DNA from: CAYWLQ01 sp964458775
GTDB lineage: Bacteria > Myxococcota_A > Polyangia > JAAYKL01
Reading direction: 5' to 3'
NCBI GenBank assembly: GCA_964458775.1
Contig: CAYWLQ010000205.1
Span: 1 to 7,523, forward strand
Length of the DNA stretch: 7,523 nucleotides
The notes beneath the pieces were generated by a model, which saw nothing but the letters and a program-made list of their open reading frames with translations, had not been told where the DNA came from and made no database searches. The position numbers and the translations under genes are program-made. Below, piece by piece: positions 6,701-7,523 of this stretch. The stretch's first letter is position 1. The number at the start of each line of letters is the position of its first letter.

Positions 6701-7044
6701 ATATCGCGGTTGACTCTGTTTCAGATACACCTGCTGAAAACATATCAAACTCCTCCATACTTACAATTCTCGATATGAATGATGATATGACTGTTCTCAG
6801 CGAGACACCGATAGATGTCTATGCTGATTTAAAAACAGTTAAAAACAACAAAGCTCTCTTCTCAATTTCCGGAGGAATTCTGGTCATTAATTTGGATGAT
6901 CTTACCAAACCCGTTGCTCAAGCTTACTTTCCGATGATAGGTTGGCCGTACAATACCTTTGTCTATCAAAACACTGTATACATGCCGTCAGGTCAATACG
7001 GAATACAAACCTTTGATATAGATTCCTATAACCTTATGAAATAA
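3751..7044 (+). CDS. Beta-propeller domain lipoprotein with Cys-rich insertion
   Basis: The protein has 1097 residues. I chose the ATG at 3751, which has AGGAGG at 3740-3745; an upstream in-frame TTG at 3715 would add 12 polar residues before the signal peptide. The signal is MRSK plus a hydrophobic run with lipobox A-G-A-C (Cys24), followed by an Asp/Glu/Ser/Pro linker to about residue 120. The rest carries about a dozen strand-turn repeats of the form [hydrophobic]-D-[IL]-S-D-x-x-N-P: VIDISDLDNP (131), SVDISDLENP (191), VIDVSDPHG (304), FDISDISNP (358), LYDISDLSNP (453), VFDYSNPLSP (681), VLDLSDPANP (834), EVDLTIPSSP (891), ILDMNDDM (1006) and VINLDDLTKP (1045). The order RPVFADTRIIGIG (near 428), SLYDISDLSNP, then SWSEASFDDRAF (from 477) fits the secreted beta-propeller family (Pfam Beta_propel, COG4880), whose function is unknown. 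Oddities are six consecutive Tyr (611-616) and nine Cys between 711 and 818. It is probably a surface binding or scaffold protein; no catalytic motif is seen. Confidence 0.92.
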   Translation: MRSKLFFFRISFLLIFALLFAGACGYVTTATDDDSEKNDPSSDKEDNTDPDIIPGIIPEPGLGETNFISADAELETNSRDDDKVEGGDEDVPTVDEGGEGTERTVEQGDIYRVGVGGQIIFNLNSFRGLQVIDISDLDNPTIIGRLPIYGYPVEMYVTSDKAYMLLNNWQSYWGNREDLSLTAYSGGLLVSVDISDLENPVEIDRAIVPGYISTSRLIGNNTDRAIYIAANNWNQESETVIKSFYLNNDGTLEDKTLLSLGGYVTDIQSGPDTMTVARFEWTRVETDDTDSSQDNEGYVSTVTVIDVSDPHGSMTQGAEIKIEGMVQNKTNMDVYGNILRVASGSNWSGTNINHLQTFDISDISNPIAIDHDTFGENEQLYATLFLGNKAFFVTYFRTDPFHAFEIDDEGNAEEKAEYIVSGWNNFFRPVFADTRIIGIGTNDEEGNKMAVSLYDISDLSNPNPFIARQEVTASDYSWSEASFDDRAFSIIENSISVQAPDSEINETGLILLPFSGYDSDNYKYVNAVQMFSFSENTLTQRGILSHGSPVRRSFNPQDNTTANISEKELSLFNTRNPDSPVEMGKVELAPNYADLMVFGNLGVRVKTDEDYYYYYYEKDDSQSASGKHLETVSLSDPETTEPLASIEIGIRDEVFKAGNLLISVSRYQENNDELPTTSIKVFDYSNPLSPSLTSTITTQSLNYTDYYYVDCDMGMRSYYSAISALAMDKALVFPEHQWHQEVIGTATDCSAYRYIDDKESCEMDGWGCSWIDAYKHCTKNLNGIENCNESITQCSINEEGVYNCIPLEEIPSDMSWSCYTYDNFRYWNTTELTVLDLSDPANPSLSDKIQMPENEEAAGILVRGKSLYVNYKIPVITPDDSREYARYFFKEVDLTIPSSPKISKGVNIPGILKDVVGNTLYTEEAAYRDDNFETAINKLERVGDLAELKARKRFSDRYVTAFVTDKSGNALVLHAPNSYYRGDDIAVDSVSDTPAENISNSSILTILDMNDDMTVLSETPIDVYADLKTVKNNKALFSISGGILVINLDDLTKPVAQAYFPMIGWPYNTFVYQNTVYMPSGQYGIQTFDIDSYNLMK

Positions 7045-7055
7045 GCTATTTTTTT
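7039..7055 (+). terminator. Weak possible intrinsic terminator at the propeller gene end
   Basis: AAATA (7039-7043) can pair with TATTT (7047-7051) around a three-base loop, followed by further Ts to 7055. The stem is only five A-T pairs and overlaps the stop codon, so it would be a poor terminator. No better candidate was found before the next gene. Confidence 0.2.
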
Positions 7056-7136
7056 GCGCATCTCTCAAAGAATTTCGTCTAAAATTCATATTCTCTGTAT
7101 TCTTGTCGTAGTATCTTTTTTTAATCTAATTAATAT

Positions 7137-7164
7137 TTGACAGTTGCTGTAGATCAAATACTAA
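7137..7164 (+). promoter_or_regulatory. Candidate promoter of the Asp-Thr lipoprotein gene
   Basis: A perfect TTGACA lies at 7137-7142. The downstream -10 is uncertain: TACTAA (7159-7164) at 16 bases matches consensus at only 3/6, and TAAACT (7162-7167) at 19 bases matches at 4/6. The position, about 55-80 bases before the start codon at 7220 and well after the propeller stop, supports independent transcription of the last gene. Confidence 0.4.
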
Positions 7165-7187
7165 ACTAACATTATTTCAGTATTTGA
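7154..7187. promoter_or_regulatory. Perfect 9-bp inverted repeat, candidate operator or hairpin
   Basis: TCAAATACT (7154-7162) and AGTATTTGA (7179-7187) are perfect inverted copies separated by 16 bases. The left arm overlaps the presumed -10 region of the candidate promoter and the right arm precedes the ribosome binding site. It could be a repressor site or a leader hairpin. The A-T-rich stem followed by AAATTTTT could also act as a weak terminator of the propeller transcript. Confidence 0.5.
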
Positions 7188-7219
7188 AAATTTTTCCTAT
7201 CTAGAAAAAAGGAGTAACC

Positions 7220-7523
<304 letters not shown>

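Overview
The window looks like chromosome from an uncultured, fairly AT-rich bacterium of the Myxococcota or broader former-Deltaproteobacteria type. The clues are three predicted secreted lipoproteins among five genes, a Cys-rich module followed by a long Asp-Thr repeat at the right edge (a style I associate with Myxococcota surface proteins), and the start of an Rpn-family nuclease/transposase gene at the left edge. The lineage is an inference from gene style; there is no rRNA or other marker here.

Layout, left to right. Bases 1-123 hold the first 41 codons of an Rpn-like PD-(D/E)XK nuclease gene on the minus strand. Bases 124-687 are an AT-rich intergenic stretch with promoter-like elements for the next gene. 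Bases 688-1395 (+) encode a small lipoprotein of unrecognised family. Bases 1396-1956 lie between two convergent genes and are dominated by repeats: diverged short repeats around a GC-rich island, then a 43-bp tandem array in an A-B-A-B-A' pattern. Bases 1957-3534 (-) encode a gamma-glutamyltransferase (GGT) family enzyme with no signal peptide. Bases 3535-3750 are a divergent regulatory region with a perfect 14-bp palindrome. Bases 3751-7044 (+) encode a 1097-residue lipoprotein built of beta-propeller repeats, with a Cys-rich insertion. Bases 7045-7219 hold a likely promoter and a 9-bp inverted repeat. Bases 7220-7523 (+) begin a third lipoprotein, cut by the window end inside its Asp-Thr repeat.

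How the genes work together: I see no convincing operon or multi-gene system. The three lipoprotein genes each have their own ribosome binding site and long upstream regions, so they are probably transcribed separately. The GGT-like enzyme is probably cytoplasmic and is divergent from the propeller gene, so the two may share control through the palindrome between them. The most unusual items are the tandem array with its repeated 18-bp dyads, the Cys-rich insertion in the propeller protein, the atypical GGT active-site lid, and the Asp-Thr repeat. I found no evidence for a complete undescribed defence or mobile system.
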